Assembly: GCF_963678635.1 (NCBI RefSeq)
Contig: NC_087062.1
Location: 52,212,473-52,276,472 of the forward strand
DNA from: Symsagittifera roscoffensis
Lineage: Eukaryota; Xenacoelomorpha; Acoela; Convolutidae
Reading direction: 5' to 3'
Length of the DNA: 64,000 bases
This document shows, one piece after another, positions 1 to 13,300 of the stretch (the first letter of the stretch is position 1; every line of letters starts with the position of its first letter). Below the pieces are notes generated by a model. It was not told the origin of the DNA. It ran no database searches and was given only the letters and a program-made list of their open reading frames with translations. The translations under genes and the position numbers were made by a program.

Positions 1-1016
1 GGGATCTATTTGCTTCAGTTAATCTGTCAACATTGAAGCCATCTCAAATAACCGTTTTAATTTTAAGTTTTCCCTCATATAAAAACGTCGGAATTGCACA
101 AAAATTGTGGAAATATGCTCTTTGGAGGATTTCATACAACGCAAACATTCAAAATCGATTTTTCCTTAACAAGAGTAATGACTAACTCTTCCAACCTATT
201 TTTGCAGACTACACAAAGCAAACTACACCTCTACCATGCTCGCTTATCCAGTTTTTGTTAATTAATTGCCAAATCCCCGAATGTTTTAAATGTGTAATGA
301 GCCAAGTTCCGACTTAACATTGTATTGAAAATTTTTTGCTTTTTAACGTTTTTTTTTGGTTTAACAAAATGATGAAACCAAAGTGGGCTTTCCAATCCCG
401 ATCAAAAAGGATGCCCAAAAGCGCTACAAGTTTTGACAACCCAAGACACCAAAAGGCGAGTAGGCGGAGAAATCAATTAGTGGATCAGGATCAACCTTCA
501 TCCTAGACGCACAAAGTAGTTAGATAGATAATCAGTGAAAACATGGTAAAAAAATAAGTGTACACCCCTATCCATTAGATGTTTTTAAAAATTGCTGTTC
601 ATTATTCAATCGCTCTTTTCCAGTCCCCCCCCTTTTTTTTGAAATCCAATATCTGAAAGTCCATTCAAAATCACTTTTCTTGTCATGAACTGAATCCAAA
701 AGTTTTAGCGTGAGCAGATGAACAAATTTATACATTATTCCTTGCATGCAAAATGCCATGTGAACAATTTTTGAACAGCATTCGATTGTAATTTTACGAA
801 GGGGAGGGGAAACTGGAAAAGAGCCTACTTAGTTAACTCTTTTGTTTCAATATATCTATCTAACTTAATTCACGTGCTTTTAGAATCACCTTTTAAATAT
901 ATGGCAGATCTATGAGATCTATTTGATAATTTAACTAGAGGAAAAGCGCTAAATAAACTTACTTAAGGACAAAATTAAAGCTAATAAGATCAGCATGTAT
1001 TTTAGTAAATGAGTCT
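1..1016. other. Left flank, no gene recognised
   Basis: AT-rich sequence downstream of, or inside the next intron of, the innexin gene. A 63-codon minus frame at 568-759 shows no recognisable motif. I see no further innexin exon here. Confidence 0.5.
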
Positions 1017-1055
1017 TCAAATTTTTCTATGAAAAAGCATCGCGTTAGAACTTAC

Positions 1056-1373
1056 ATCAAAATTGTCAAGCGTGGGGTACATCTTTATCCCAGTGTGTCC
1101 TTTGTTTCGATCTTTATTCTCTTTTCCCATGGTGTTGGTGTAATTTCGGGACCTCTTCTTGGAGGGTGATTTGTTGTTGTTGTGTAGTGAACATGAAGTG
1201 TCCTTGATGGGTTCTGCCTCCTTGTTCACCCTGGCCATGTAGATGTCGAACAGAGCCTCGATGAAGTCGACCATGAACACTTTGGTGCTGTTTTTAGCGA
1301 ACATATGCATTATGAACAGTCCGTCTGCTTTGAGGTAGTACCGAACAAAGTTCTGACTACAGATTCGCTGCTC
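1056..1373 (-). CDS. Innexin exon 7 (cytoplasmic C-terminus)
   Basis: Residues 333-438. It starts after CAATGTAG and encodes EQRICSQNFVRYYLKADGLF, then an amphipathic block typical of innexin tails (DFIEALFDIYM), then a Lys/Asn/Ser-rich tail. At 1055 there is a perfect GTAAGT donor, so another exon may lie beyond the left edge. If it is not used, the frame continues 12 more residues to a stop at 1017. Confidence 0.85.
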
Positions 1374-4300
1374 CTACATTGTGCAAAAAAGTGAAATTCG
1401 TGGTGAGTTCTTTTAAGACATGTTCTTATAGCAATTAGTCCTTACATTGCTCACTCGCTAGATAAGAACTCAGAGTTGAGAAAATGATTTTTAAAATTCT
1501 TTTTCATTGCAGACTCCGAACGCAAAAAGTCTAAATTTTTCCGGGTTTTTCTGAACATTTTTGTGCTTTTATTCGATTCAGATTTGTTCAAGGTAGAATT
1601 TTGTGATTTAAATCATCCGGCGTTTCAAAAAAGTTCCACAGATTCAGTCACCATTTAAGAATATAACATAATGGAATGTTAATCATGGTATGAAATGAAA
1701 ACGCTTATTTGCGATGATTGCCGCAAACCTTTGTTTCAGTTTTGCCAGCCAGTTCTAGATAATGGAATACAGACTCCCCACACAGGCCACAGCAGTTGAG
1801 CATGCGGAACAGCCACGAGACCAGATTGAGGGAAGTCAGAATCAGGATGAACAGGAGCCAGAACCATACCAGCAGGTAGACCTGACCAAACAGCACTGCA
1901 TTGTTATCTCAACCAATTAAGCACGGAAGGAGTGTTGTCAACAACATCCTTACAACATTTATGAATTGTAGAAGAAATAGATTCACAGTTTCGTGAGCAG
2001 TCTTCATTATAGATCGATAAAATATGCTACTGAAACTATTTAGTTTGAATTATTAAGAAATATGAGGTCTGAATATCCTCAAAAACATTCTGTTCTAAAC
2101 TTTGGCTCCGTCATGTAACTTGTAATATGAGATTGACCATCGGTTTGGTTGGTATGGCATTGGCACTTACCATTTCGTTGAATAGGTTGATGGGGAGTAC
2201 ACAGTGTATCTGCCAGTCGAACACCTTCTCCAGCACCCTGGTCTGCACTGTGCACCAGGTGATGCGGGGGAACAGGTCAGTGACTTCTCGCAGACTGGTG
2301 CCCAGGTAGATGAAGGAGTAGATCACTGCATCAACACAACCAATTTACTTTACAAACGGTATTCAATTTTGTATGAGCGGATCTGAGCAATTAAATAAAC
2401 ATAACTGTAGTTCTTAGTTCAGAAATTGCGAATGATAAAAAATAAAAAAAAGATGCGGATATCAAAAGAGCTCTGATTTGAAACAAGTGTCAAAAATGCT
2501 GGTGCCCAGGTAGATGAAGGAGTAGATCACTGCATCAACACAACCAACTTACTTTACAAACGGTGTTCAATTTTGTATGAGCGGATCTGAGCAATTAAAA
2601 AAACATAACTGTAGTTCTTAGTTCAGAAATTGCGAATGATAAAAAATAAAAAAAAGATGCGGATATCAAAAGAGCTCTGATTTGAAACAAGTGTCAAAAA
2701 TGCTGGTGCCCAGGTAGATGAAGGAGTAGATCACTGCATCAACACAACCAACTTACTTTACAAACGGTGTTCAATTTTGTATGAGCGGATCTGAGCAATT
2801 AAAAAAACATAACTGTAGTTATTAGTTCAGAAATTGCGAATGATAAAAAATAAAAAAAAAGATGCGGATATCAAAAGAGCTCTGATTTGAAACAAGTGTC
2901 AAAAATGCTGGTGCCCAGGTAGATGAAGGAGTAGATCACTGCATCAACACAACCAACTTACTTTACAAACGGTGTTCAATTTTGTATGAGCGGATCTGAG
3001 CAATTAAAAAAACATAACTGTAGTTCTTAGTTCAGAAATTGCGAATGATAAAAAATGAAAAAAAGATGCGGATATCAAAAGAGCTCTGATTTGAAACAAG
3101 TGTCAAAAATGCTGGTGCCCAGGTAGATGAAGGAGTAGATCACTGCATCAACACAACCAACTTACTTTACAAACGGTGTTCAATTTTGTATGAGCGGATC
3201 TGAGCAATTAAAAAAACATAACTGTAGTTCTTAGTTCAGAAATTGCGAATGATAAAAAATAAAAAAAGATGCGGATATCAAAAGAGCTCTAATTTGAAAC
3301 AAGTGTCAATAATGCTGCTGCCCAGGTAGATGAAGGAGTAGATCACTGCATCAACACAACCAACTTACTTTACAAACGGTGTTCAATTTTGTATGAGCGG
3401 ATCTGAGCAATTAAAAAAACATAACTGTAGTTCTTAGTTCAGAAATTGCGAATGATAAAAAATGAAAAAAAGATGCGGATATCAAAAGAGCTCTGATTTG
3501 AAACAAGTGTCAAAAATGCTGGTGCCCAGGTAGATGAAGGAGTAGATCACTGCATCAACACAACCAACTTACTTTACAAACGGTGTTCAATTTTGTATGA
3601 GCGGATCTGAGCAATTAAAAAAACATAACTGTAGTTCTTAGTTCAGAAATTGCGAATGATAAAAAATAAAAAAAGATGCGGATATCAAAAGAGCTCTAAT
3701 TTGAAACAAGTGTCAATAATGCTGCTGCCCAGGTAGATGAAGGAGTAGATCACTGCATCAACACAACCAATTTACTTTACAAACGGTGTTCAATTTTGTA
3801 TGAGCGGATCTGAGCAATTAAAAAAACATAACTGTAGTTCTTAGTTCAGAAATTGCGAATGATAAAAAATAAAAAAAAGATGCGGATATCAAAAGAGCTC
3901 TGATTTGAAACAAGTGTCAAAAATGCTGGTGCCCAGGTAGATGAAGGAGTAGATCACTGCATCAACACAACCAACTTACTTTACAAACGGTGTTCAATTT
4001 TGTATGAGCGGATCTGAGCAATTAAAAAAACATAACTGTAGTTCTTGGTTCAGAAATTGCGAATGATAAAAAATAAAAAAAAGATGCGGATATCAAAAGA
4101 GCTCTGATTTGAAACAAGTGTCAAAAATGCTGGTGCCCAGGTAGATGAAGGAGTAGATCACTGCATCAACACAACCAACTTACTTTACAAACGGTGTTCA
4201 ATTTTGTATGAGCGGATCTGAGCAATTAAAAAAACATAACTGTAGTTATTAGTTCAGAAATTGCGAATGATAAAAAATAAAAAAAAGATGCGGATATCAA

Positions 4301-7300
4301 AAGAGCTCTGATTTGAAACAAGTGTCAAAAATGCTGGTGCCCAGGTAGATGAAGGAGTAGATCACTGCATCAACACAACCAACTTACTTTACAAACGGTG
4401 TACAATTTTGTATGAGCGGATCTGAGCAATTAAAAAAACATAACTGTAGTTCTTAGTTCAGAAATTGCGAATGATAAAAAATAAAAAAAAGATGCGGATA
4501 TCAAAAGAGCTCTGATTTGAAACAAGTGTCAAAAATGCTGGTGCCCAGGTAGATGAAGGAGTAGATCACTGCATCAACACAACCAATTTACTTTACAAAC
4601 GGTGTTCAATTTTGTATGAGCGGATCTGAGCAATTAAAAAAACATAACTGTAGTTATTAGTTCAGAAATTGCGAATGATAAAAAATAAAAAAAAGATGCG
4701 GATATCAAAAGAGCTCTGATTTGAAACAAGTGTCAAAAATGCTGGTGCCCAGGTAGATGAAGGAGTAGATCACTGCATCAACACAACCAACTTACTTTAC
4801 AAACGGTGTTCAATTTTGTATGAGCGGATCTGAGCAATTAAAAAAACATAACTGTAGTTCTTAGTTCAGAAATTGCGAATGATAAAAAATAAAAAAAAGA
4901 TGCGGATATCAAAAGAGCTCTGATTTGAAACAAGTGTCAAAAATGCTGGTGCCCAGGTAGATGAAGGAGTAGATCACTGCATCAACACAACCAACTTACT
5001 TTACAAACGGTGTTCAATTTTGTATGAGCGGATCTGAGCAATTAAAAAAACATAACTGTAGTTATTAGTTCAGAAATTGCGAATGATAAAAAATAAAAAA
5101 AAGATGCGGATATCAAAAGAGCTCTGATTTGAAACAAGTGTCAAAAATGCTGGTGCCCAGGTAGATGAAGGAGTAGATCACTGCATCAACACAACCAACT
5201 TACTTTACAAACGGTGTTCAATTTTGTATGAGCGGATCTGAGCAATTAAAAAAACATAACTGTAGTTCTTAGTTCAGAAATTGCGAATGATAAAAAATAA
5301 AAAAAAGATGCGGATATCAAAAGAGCTCTGATTTGAAACAAGTGTCAAAAATGCTGGTGCCCAGGTAGATGAAGGAGTAGATCACTGCATCAACACAACC
5401 AACTTACTTTACAAACGGTGTTCAATTTTGTATGAGCGGATCTGAGCAATTAAAAAAACATAACTGTAGTTATTAGTTCAGAAATTGCGAATGATAAAAA
5501 ATAAAAAAAAGATGCGGATATCAAAAGAGCTCTGATTTGAAACAAGTGTCAAAAATGCTGGTGCCCAGGTAGATGAAGGAGTAGATCACTGCATCAACAC
5601 AACCAACTTACTTTACAAACGGTGTTCAATTTTGTATGAGCGGATCTGAGCAATTAAAAAAACATAACTGTAGTTCTTAGTTCAGAAATTGCGAATGATA
5701 AAAAATGAAAAAAAGATGCGGATATCAAAAGAGCTCTGATTTGAAACAAGTGTCAAAAATGCTGGTGCCCAGGTAGATGAAGGAGTAGATCACTGCATCA
5801 ACACAACCAACTTACTTTACAAACGGTGTTCAATTTTGTATGAGCGGATCTGAGCAATTAAAAAAACATAACTGTAGTTATTAGTTCAGAAATTGCGAAT
5901 GATAAAAAATAAAAAAAAGATGCGGATATCAAAAGAGCTCTGATTTGAAACAAGTGTCAAAAATGCTGGTGCCCAGGTAGATGAAGGAATAGATCACTGC
6001 ATCAACACAACCAACTTACTTTACAAACGGTGTTCAATTTTGTATGAGCGGATCTGAGCAATTAAAAAAACATAACTGTAGTTCTTAGTTCAGAAATTGC
6101 GAATGATAAAAAATAAAAAAAAGATGCGGATATCAAAAGAGCTCTGATTTGAAACAAGTGTCAAAAATGCTGGTGCTCAGGTAGATGAAGGAGTAGATCA
6201 CTGCATCAACACAACCAACTTACTTTACAAACGGTGTTCAATTTTGTATGAGCGGATCTGAGCAATTAAAAAAACATAACTGTAGTTATTAGTTCAGAAA
6301 TTGCGAATGATAAAAAATAAAAAAAAGATGCGGATATCAAAAGAGCTCTGATTTGAAACAAGTGTCAAAAATGCTGGTTCCCAGGTAGATGAAGGAGTAG
6401 ATCACTGCATCAACACAACCAACTTACTTTACAAACGGTGTTCAATTTTGTATGAGCGGATCTGAGCAATTAAAAAAACATAACTGTAGTTCTTAGTTCA
6501 GAAATTGCGAATGATAAAAAATAAAAAAAAGATGCGGATATCAAAAGAGCTCTGATTTGAAACAAGTGTCAAAAATGCTGGTGCCCAGGTAGATGAAGGA
6601 GTAGATCACTGCATCAACACAACCAACTTACTTTACAAACGGTGTTCAATTTTGTATGAGCGGATCTGAGCAATTAAAAAAACATAACTGTAGTTATTAG
6701 TTCAGAAATTGCGAATGATAAAAAATAAAAAAAGATGCGGATATCAAAAGAGCTCTGATTTGAAACAAGTGTCAAAAATGCTGGTGCCCAGGTAGATGAA
6801 GGAGTAGATCACTGCATCAACACAACCAACTTACTTTACAAACGGTGTTCAATTTTGTATGAGCGGATCTGAGCAATTAAAAAAACATAACTGTAGTTCT
6901 TAGTTCAGAAATTGCGAATGATAAAAAATAAAAAAAAGATGCGGATATCAAAAGAGCTCTGATTTGAAACAAGTGTCAAAAATGCTGGTGCCCAGGTAGA
7001 TGAAGGAGTAGATCACTGCATCAACACAACCAATTTACTTTACAAACGGTGTTCAATTTTGTATGAGCGGATCTGAGCAATTAAAAAAACATAACTGTAG
7101 TTATTAGTTCAGAAATTGCGAATGATAAAAAATAAAAAAAAGATGCGGATATCAAAAGAGCTCTGATTTGAAACAAGTGTCAAAAATGCTGGTGCCCAGG
7201 TAGATGAAGGAGTAGATCACTGCATCAACACAACCAACTTACTTTACAAACGGTGTTCAATTTTGTATGAGCGGATCTGAGCAATTAAAAAAACTTAACT

Positions 7301-10300
7301 GTAGTTCTTAGTTCAGAAATTGCGAATGATAAAAAATAAAAAAAAGATGCGGATATCAAAAGAGCTCTGATTTGAAACAAGTGTCAAAAATGCTGGTGCC
7401 CAGGTAGATGAAGGAGTAGATCACTGCATCAACACAACCAACTTACTTTACAAACGGTGTTCAATTTTGTATGAGCGGATCTGAGCAATTAAAAAAACAT
7501 AACTGTAGTTATTAGTTCAGAAATTGCGAATGATAAAAAATAAAAAAAAGATGCGGATATCAAAAGAGCTCTGATTTGAAACAAGTGTCAAAAATGCTGG
7601 TGCCCAGGTAGATGAAGGAGTAGATCACTGCATCAACACAACCAACGTACTTTACAAACGGTGTTCAATTTTGTATGAGCGGATCTGAGCAATTAAAAAA
7701 ACATAACTGTAGTTCTTAGTTCAGAAATTGCGAATGATAAAAAATAAAAAAAAGATGCGGATATCAAAAGAGCTCTGATTTGAAACAAGTGTCAAAAATG
7801 CTGGTGCCCAGGTAGATGAAGGAGTAGATCACTGCATCAACACAACCAACTTACTTTACAAACGGTGTTCAATTTTGTATGAGCGGATCTGAGCAATTGA
7901 AAAAACATAACTGTAGTTATTAGTTCAGAAATTGCGAATGATAAAAAATAAAAAAAGATGCGGATATCAAAAGAGCTCTGATTTGAAACAAGTGTCAAAA
8001 ATGCTGGTGCCCAGGTAGATGAAGGAGTAGATCACTGCATCAACACAACCAACTTACTTTACAAACGGTGTTCAATTTTGTATGAGCGGATCTGAGCAAT
8101 TAAAAAAACATAACTGTAGTTCTTAGTTCAGAAATTGCGAATGATAAAAAATAAAAAAAAGATGCGGATATCAAAAGAGCTCTGATTTGAAACAAGTGTC
8201 AAAAATGCTGGTGCCCAGGTAGATGAAGGAGTAGATCACTGCATCAACACAACCAACTTACTTTACAAACGGTGTTCAATTTTGTATGAGCGGATCTGAG
8301 CAATTAAAAAAACATAACTGTAGTTCTTAGTTCAGAAATTGCGAATGATAAAAAATAAAAAAAAGATGCGGATATCAAAAGAGCTCTGATTTGAAACAAG
8401 TGTCAAAAATGCTGGTGCCCAGGTAGATGAAGGAGTAGATCACTGCATCAACACAACCAATTTACTTTACAAACGGTATTCAATTTTGTATGAGCGGATC
8501 TGAGCAATTAAAAAAACATAACTGTAGTTCTTAGTTCAGAAATTGCGAATGATAAAAAATAAAAAAAAGATGCGGATATCAAAAGAGCTCTGATTTGAAA
8601 CAAGTGTCAAAAATGCTGGTGCCCAGGTAGATGAAGGAGTAGATCACTGCATCAACACAACCAACTTACTTTACAAACGGTGTTCAATTTTGTATGAGCG
8701 GATCTGAGCAATTAAAAAAACATAACTGTAGTTCTTAGTTCAGAAATTGCGAATGATAAAAAATAAAAAAAGATGCGGATATCAAAAGAGCTTTAATTTG
8801 AAACAAGTGTCAATAATGCTGCTGCCCAGGTAGATGAAGGAGTAGATCACTGCATCAACACAACCAATTTACTTTACAAACGGTGTTCAATTTTGTATGA
8901 GCGGATCTGAGCAATTAAAAAAACATAACTGTAGTTCTTAGTTCAGAAATTGCGAATGATAAAAAAAAAAAGATGCGGATATCAAAAGAGCTCTGATTTG
9001 AAACAAGTGTCAAAAATGCTGGTGCCCAGGTAGATGAAGGAGTAGATCACTGCATCAACACAACCAACTTACTTTACAAACGGTGTTCAATTTTGTATGA
9101 GCGGATCTGAGCAATTAAAAAAACATAACTGTAGTTCTTAGTTCAGAAATTGCGAATGATAAAAAATAAAAAAAAGATGCGGATATCAAAAGAGCTCTGA
9201 TTTGAAACAAGTGTCAAAAATGCTGGTGCCCAGGTAGATGAAGGAGTAGATCACTAGATCAACACAACCAACTTACTTTACAAACGGTGTTCAATTTTGT
9301 ATGAGCGGATCTGAGCAATTAAAAAAACATAACTGTAGTTCTTAGTTCAGAAATTGCGAATGATAAAAAATAAAAAAAAGATGCGGATATCAAAAGAGCT
9401 CTGATTTGAAACAAGTGTCAAAAATGCTGGTGCCCAGGTAGATGAAGGAGTAGATCACTGCATCAACACAACCAACTTACTTTACAAACGGTGTTCAATT
9501 TTGTATGAGCGGATCTGAGCAATTAAAAAAACATAACTGTAGTTATTAGTTCAGAAATTGCGAATGATAAAAAATAAAAAAAAGATGCGGATATCAAAAG
9601 AGCTCTGATTTGAAACAAGTGTCAAAAATGCTGGTGCCCAGGTAGATGAAGGAGTAGATCACTGCATCAACACAACCAACTTACTTTACAAACGGTGTTC
9701 AATTTTGTATGAGCGGATCTGAGCAATTAAAAAAACATAACTGTAGTTCTTAGTTCAGAAATTGCGAATGATAAAAAATAAAAAAAAGATGCGGATATCA
9801 AAAGAGCTCTGATTTGAAACAAGTGTCAAAAATGCTGGTGCCCAGGTAGATGAAGGAGTAGATCACTGCATCAACACAACCAACTTACTTTACAAACGGT
9901 GTTCAATTTTGTATGAGCGGATCTGAGCAATTAAAAAAACATAACTGTAGTTATTAGTTCAGAAATTGCGAATGATAAAAAATAAAAAAAAGATGCGGAT
10001 ATCAAAAGAGCTCTGATTTGAAACAAGGGTTAAAAATGCTGGTGCCCAGGTAGATGAAGGAGTAGATCACTGCATCAACACAACCAATTTACTTTACAAA
10101 CGGTGTTCAATTTTGTATGAGCGGATCTGAGCAATTAAAAAAACATAACTGTAGTTCTTAGTTCAGAAATTGCGAATGATAAAAAATAAAAAAAAGATGC
10201 GGATATCAAAAGAGCTCTGATTTGAAACAAGTGTCAAAAATGCTGGTGCCCAGGTAGATGAAGGAGTAGATCACTGCATCAACACAACCAATTTACTTTA

Positions 10301-13300
10301 CAAACGGTATTCAATTTTGTATGAGCGGATCTGAGCAATTAAAAAAACATAACTGTAGTTCTTAGTTCAGAAATTGCGAATGATAAAAAATAAAAAAAAA
10401 GATGCGGATATCAAAAGAGCTCTGATTTGAAACAAGTGTCAAAAATGCTGGTGCCCAGGTAGATGAAGGAGTAGATCACTGCATCAACACAACCAACTTA
10501 CTTTACAAACGGTGTTCAATTTTGTATGAGCGGATCTGAGCAATTAAAAAAACATAACTGTAGTTCTTAGTTCAGAAATTGCGAATGATAAAAAATAAAA
10601 AAAGATGCGGATATCAAAAGAGCTCTAATTTGAAACAAGTGTCAATAATGCTGCTGCCCAGGTAGATGAAGGAGTAGATCACTGCATCAACACAACCAAT
10701 TTACTTTACAAACGGTGTTCAATTTTGTATGAGCGGATCTGAGCAATTAAAAAAACATAACTGTAGTTCTTAGTTCAGAAATTGCGAATGAAAAAAAAAT
10801 GCGGATATCAAAAGAGCTCTGATTTGAAACAAGTGTCAAAAAAGCTGGTGACCAGGTAGATGAAGGAGTAGATCACTGCATCAACACAACCAATTTACTT
10901 TACAAACGGTGTTCAATTTTGTATGAGCGGATCTGAGCAATTAAAAAAACATAACTGTAGTTCTTAGTTCAGAAATTGCGAATGATAAAAAATAAAAAAA
11001 GATGCGGATATTAAAAGAGCTCTGATTTGAAACAAGTGTCAATAATGCTGGTGCCCAGGTAGATGAAGGAGTAGATCACTGCATCAACACAACCAATTTA
11101 CTTTACAAACGGTGTTCAATTTTGTATGAGCGGATCTGAGCAATTAAAAAAACATAACTGTAGTTCTTAGTTCAGAAATTGCGAATGAAAAAAAAATGCG
11201 GATATCAAAAGAGCTCTGATTTGAAACAAGTGTCAAAAAAGCTGGTGACCAGGTAGATGAAGGAGTAGATCACTGCATCAACACAACCAATTTACTTTAC
11301 AAACGGTGTTCAATTTTGTATGAGCGGATCTGAGCAATTAAAAAAACATAACTGTAGTTCTTAGTTCAGAAATTGCGAATGATAAAAAATAAAAAAAGAT
11401 GCGGATATTAAAAGAGCTCTGATTTGAAACAAGTGTCAATAATGCTGGTGCCCAGGTAGATGAAGGAGTAGATCACTGCATCAACACAACCAATTTACTT
11501 TACAAACGGTGTTCAATTTTGTATGAGCGGATCTGAGCAATTAAAAAAACATAACTGTAGTTCTTAGTTCAGAAATTGCGAATGATAAAAAATAAAAAAA
11601 AGATGCGGTTATCAAAAGAGCTCTGATTTGAAACAAGTGTCAATAATGCTGGTGCCCAGGTAGATGAAGGAGTAGATCACTGCATCAACACAACCAATTT
11701 ACTTTACAAACGGTGTTCAATTTTGTGTGAGCGGATCTGAGCAATTAAAAAAACATAACTGTAGTTCTTAGTTCAGAAATTGCGAATGATTAAAAAAAAA
11801 GATGCGGATATCAAAAGAGCTCTGATTTGAAACAAGTGTCAATAATGCTGGTGCCCAGAGAGATGAAGGAGTAGATCACTGCATCAACACAACCAATTTA
11901 CTTTACAAACGGTGTTCAATTTTGTATGAGCGGATCTGAGCAATTAAAAAAACATAACTGTAGTTCTTAGTTCAGAAATTGCGAATGATAAAAAATAAAA
12001 AAAGATGCGGATATCAAAAGAGCTCTAATTTGAAACAAGTGTCAATAATGCTGGTGCCCAGGTAGATGAAAGAGTAGATCACTGCATCAACACAACCAAT
12101 TTACCTTACAAACGGTGTTCAATTTTGTATGAGCGGATCTGAGCAATTAAAAAAACATAACTGTAGTTCTTAGTTCAGAAATTGCGAATGATAAAAAATA
12201 AAAAAAATGCGGATATCAAAAGAGCTCTGATTTGAAACAAGTGTCAATAATGCTGGTGCCCAGGTAGATGAAGGAGTAGATCACTGCATCAACACAACCA
12301 ATTTACTTTACAAACGGTGTTCAATTTTTTGTATGAGCGGATCTGAGCAATTAAAAAAACATAACTGTAGTTCTTAGTTCAGAAATTGCGAATGATAAAA
12401 AATAAAAAAAAAGATGCGGATATCAAAAGAGCTCTGATTTGAAACAAGTGTCAATAATGCTGGTGCCCAGGTAGATGAAGGAGTAGATCACTGCATCAAC
12501 ACAACCAATTTACTTTACAAACGGTGTTCATTTTTGTATGAGCGGATCTGAGCAACTAAAAAAACATAACTGTAGTTCTTAGTTCAGAAAATGCGAATGA
12601 TAAAAAATAAAAAAAAGATGCGGATATCAAAAGAGCTCTGGTTTGAAACAAGTGTCAATAATGCTGGTGCCCAGGTAGATGAAGGAGTAGATCACTGCAT
12701 CAACACAACCAATTTACTTTACAAACGGTGTTCAATTTTGTATGAGCGGATCTGAGCAATTAAAAAAACATAACTGTAGTTCTTAGTTCAGAAATTGCGA
12801 ATGATAAAAAAAAAAGATGCGGATATCAAAAGAGCTCTGATTTGAAACAAGTGTCAATAATGCTGGTGCCCAGGTAGATGAAGGAGTAGATCACTGCATC
12901 AACACAACCAATTTACTTTACAAACGGTGTTCAATTTTGTTTGAGCGGATCTGAGCAATTAAAAAAACATAACTGTAGTTCTTAGTTCAGAAATTGCGAA
13001 TGATAAAAAATAAAAAAAAGATGCGGATATCAAAAGAGCTCTAATTTGAAACAAGTGTCAATAATGCTGGTGCCCAGGTAGATGAAGGAGTAGATCACTG
13101 CATCAACACAACCAATTTACTTTACAAACGGTGTTCAATTTTGTATGAGCGGATCTGAGCAATTAAAAAAACATAACTGTACTTCTTAGTTCAGAAATTG
13201 CGAATGATAAAAAATAAAAAAAGATGCGGATATCAAAAGAGCTCTAATTTGAAACAAGTGTCAATAATTGCTATCACTTGTAAATTTAGAAAACTATGAA

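Noticed and set aside
1882-1895. Upstream AG (TGCAG) as the acceptor for innexin exon 6
   Set aside because: It would put exon 6 out of frame. The AG at 1882-1883 keeps phase and gives the conserved NE-x-VYLLVWFW context.
2127-2386. Plus-strand open frames over innexin exon 5
   Set aside because: They are the antisense of a confidently identified exon and carry no motif of their own.
2295-13268. Regular repeat array resembling CRISPR
   Set aside because: The whole ~203-bp unit repeats with no unique spacers, and it lies in a eukaryotic intron. It is a satellite.
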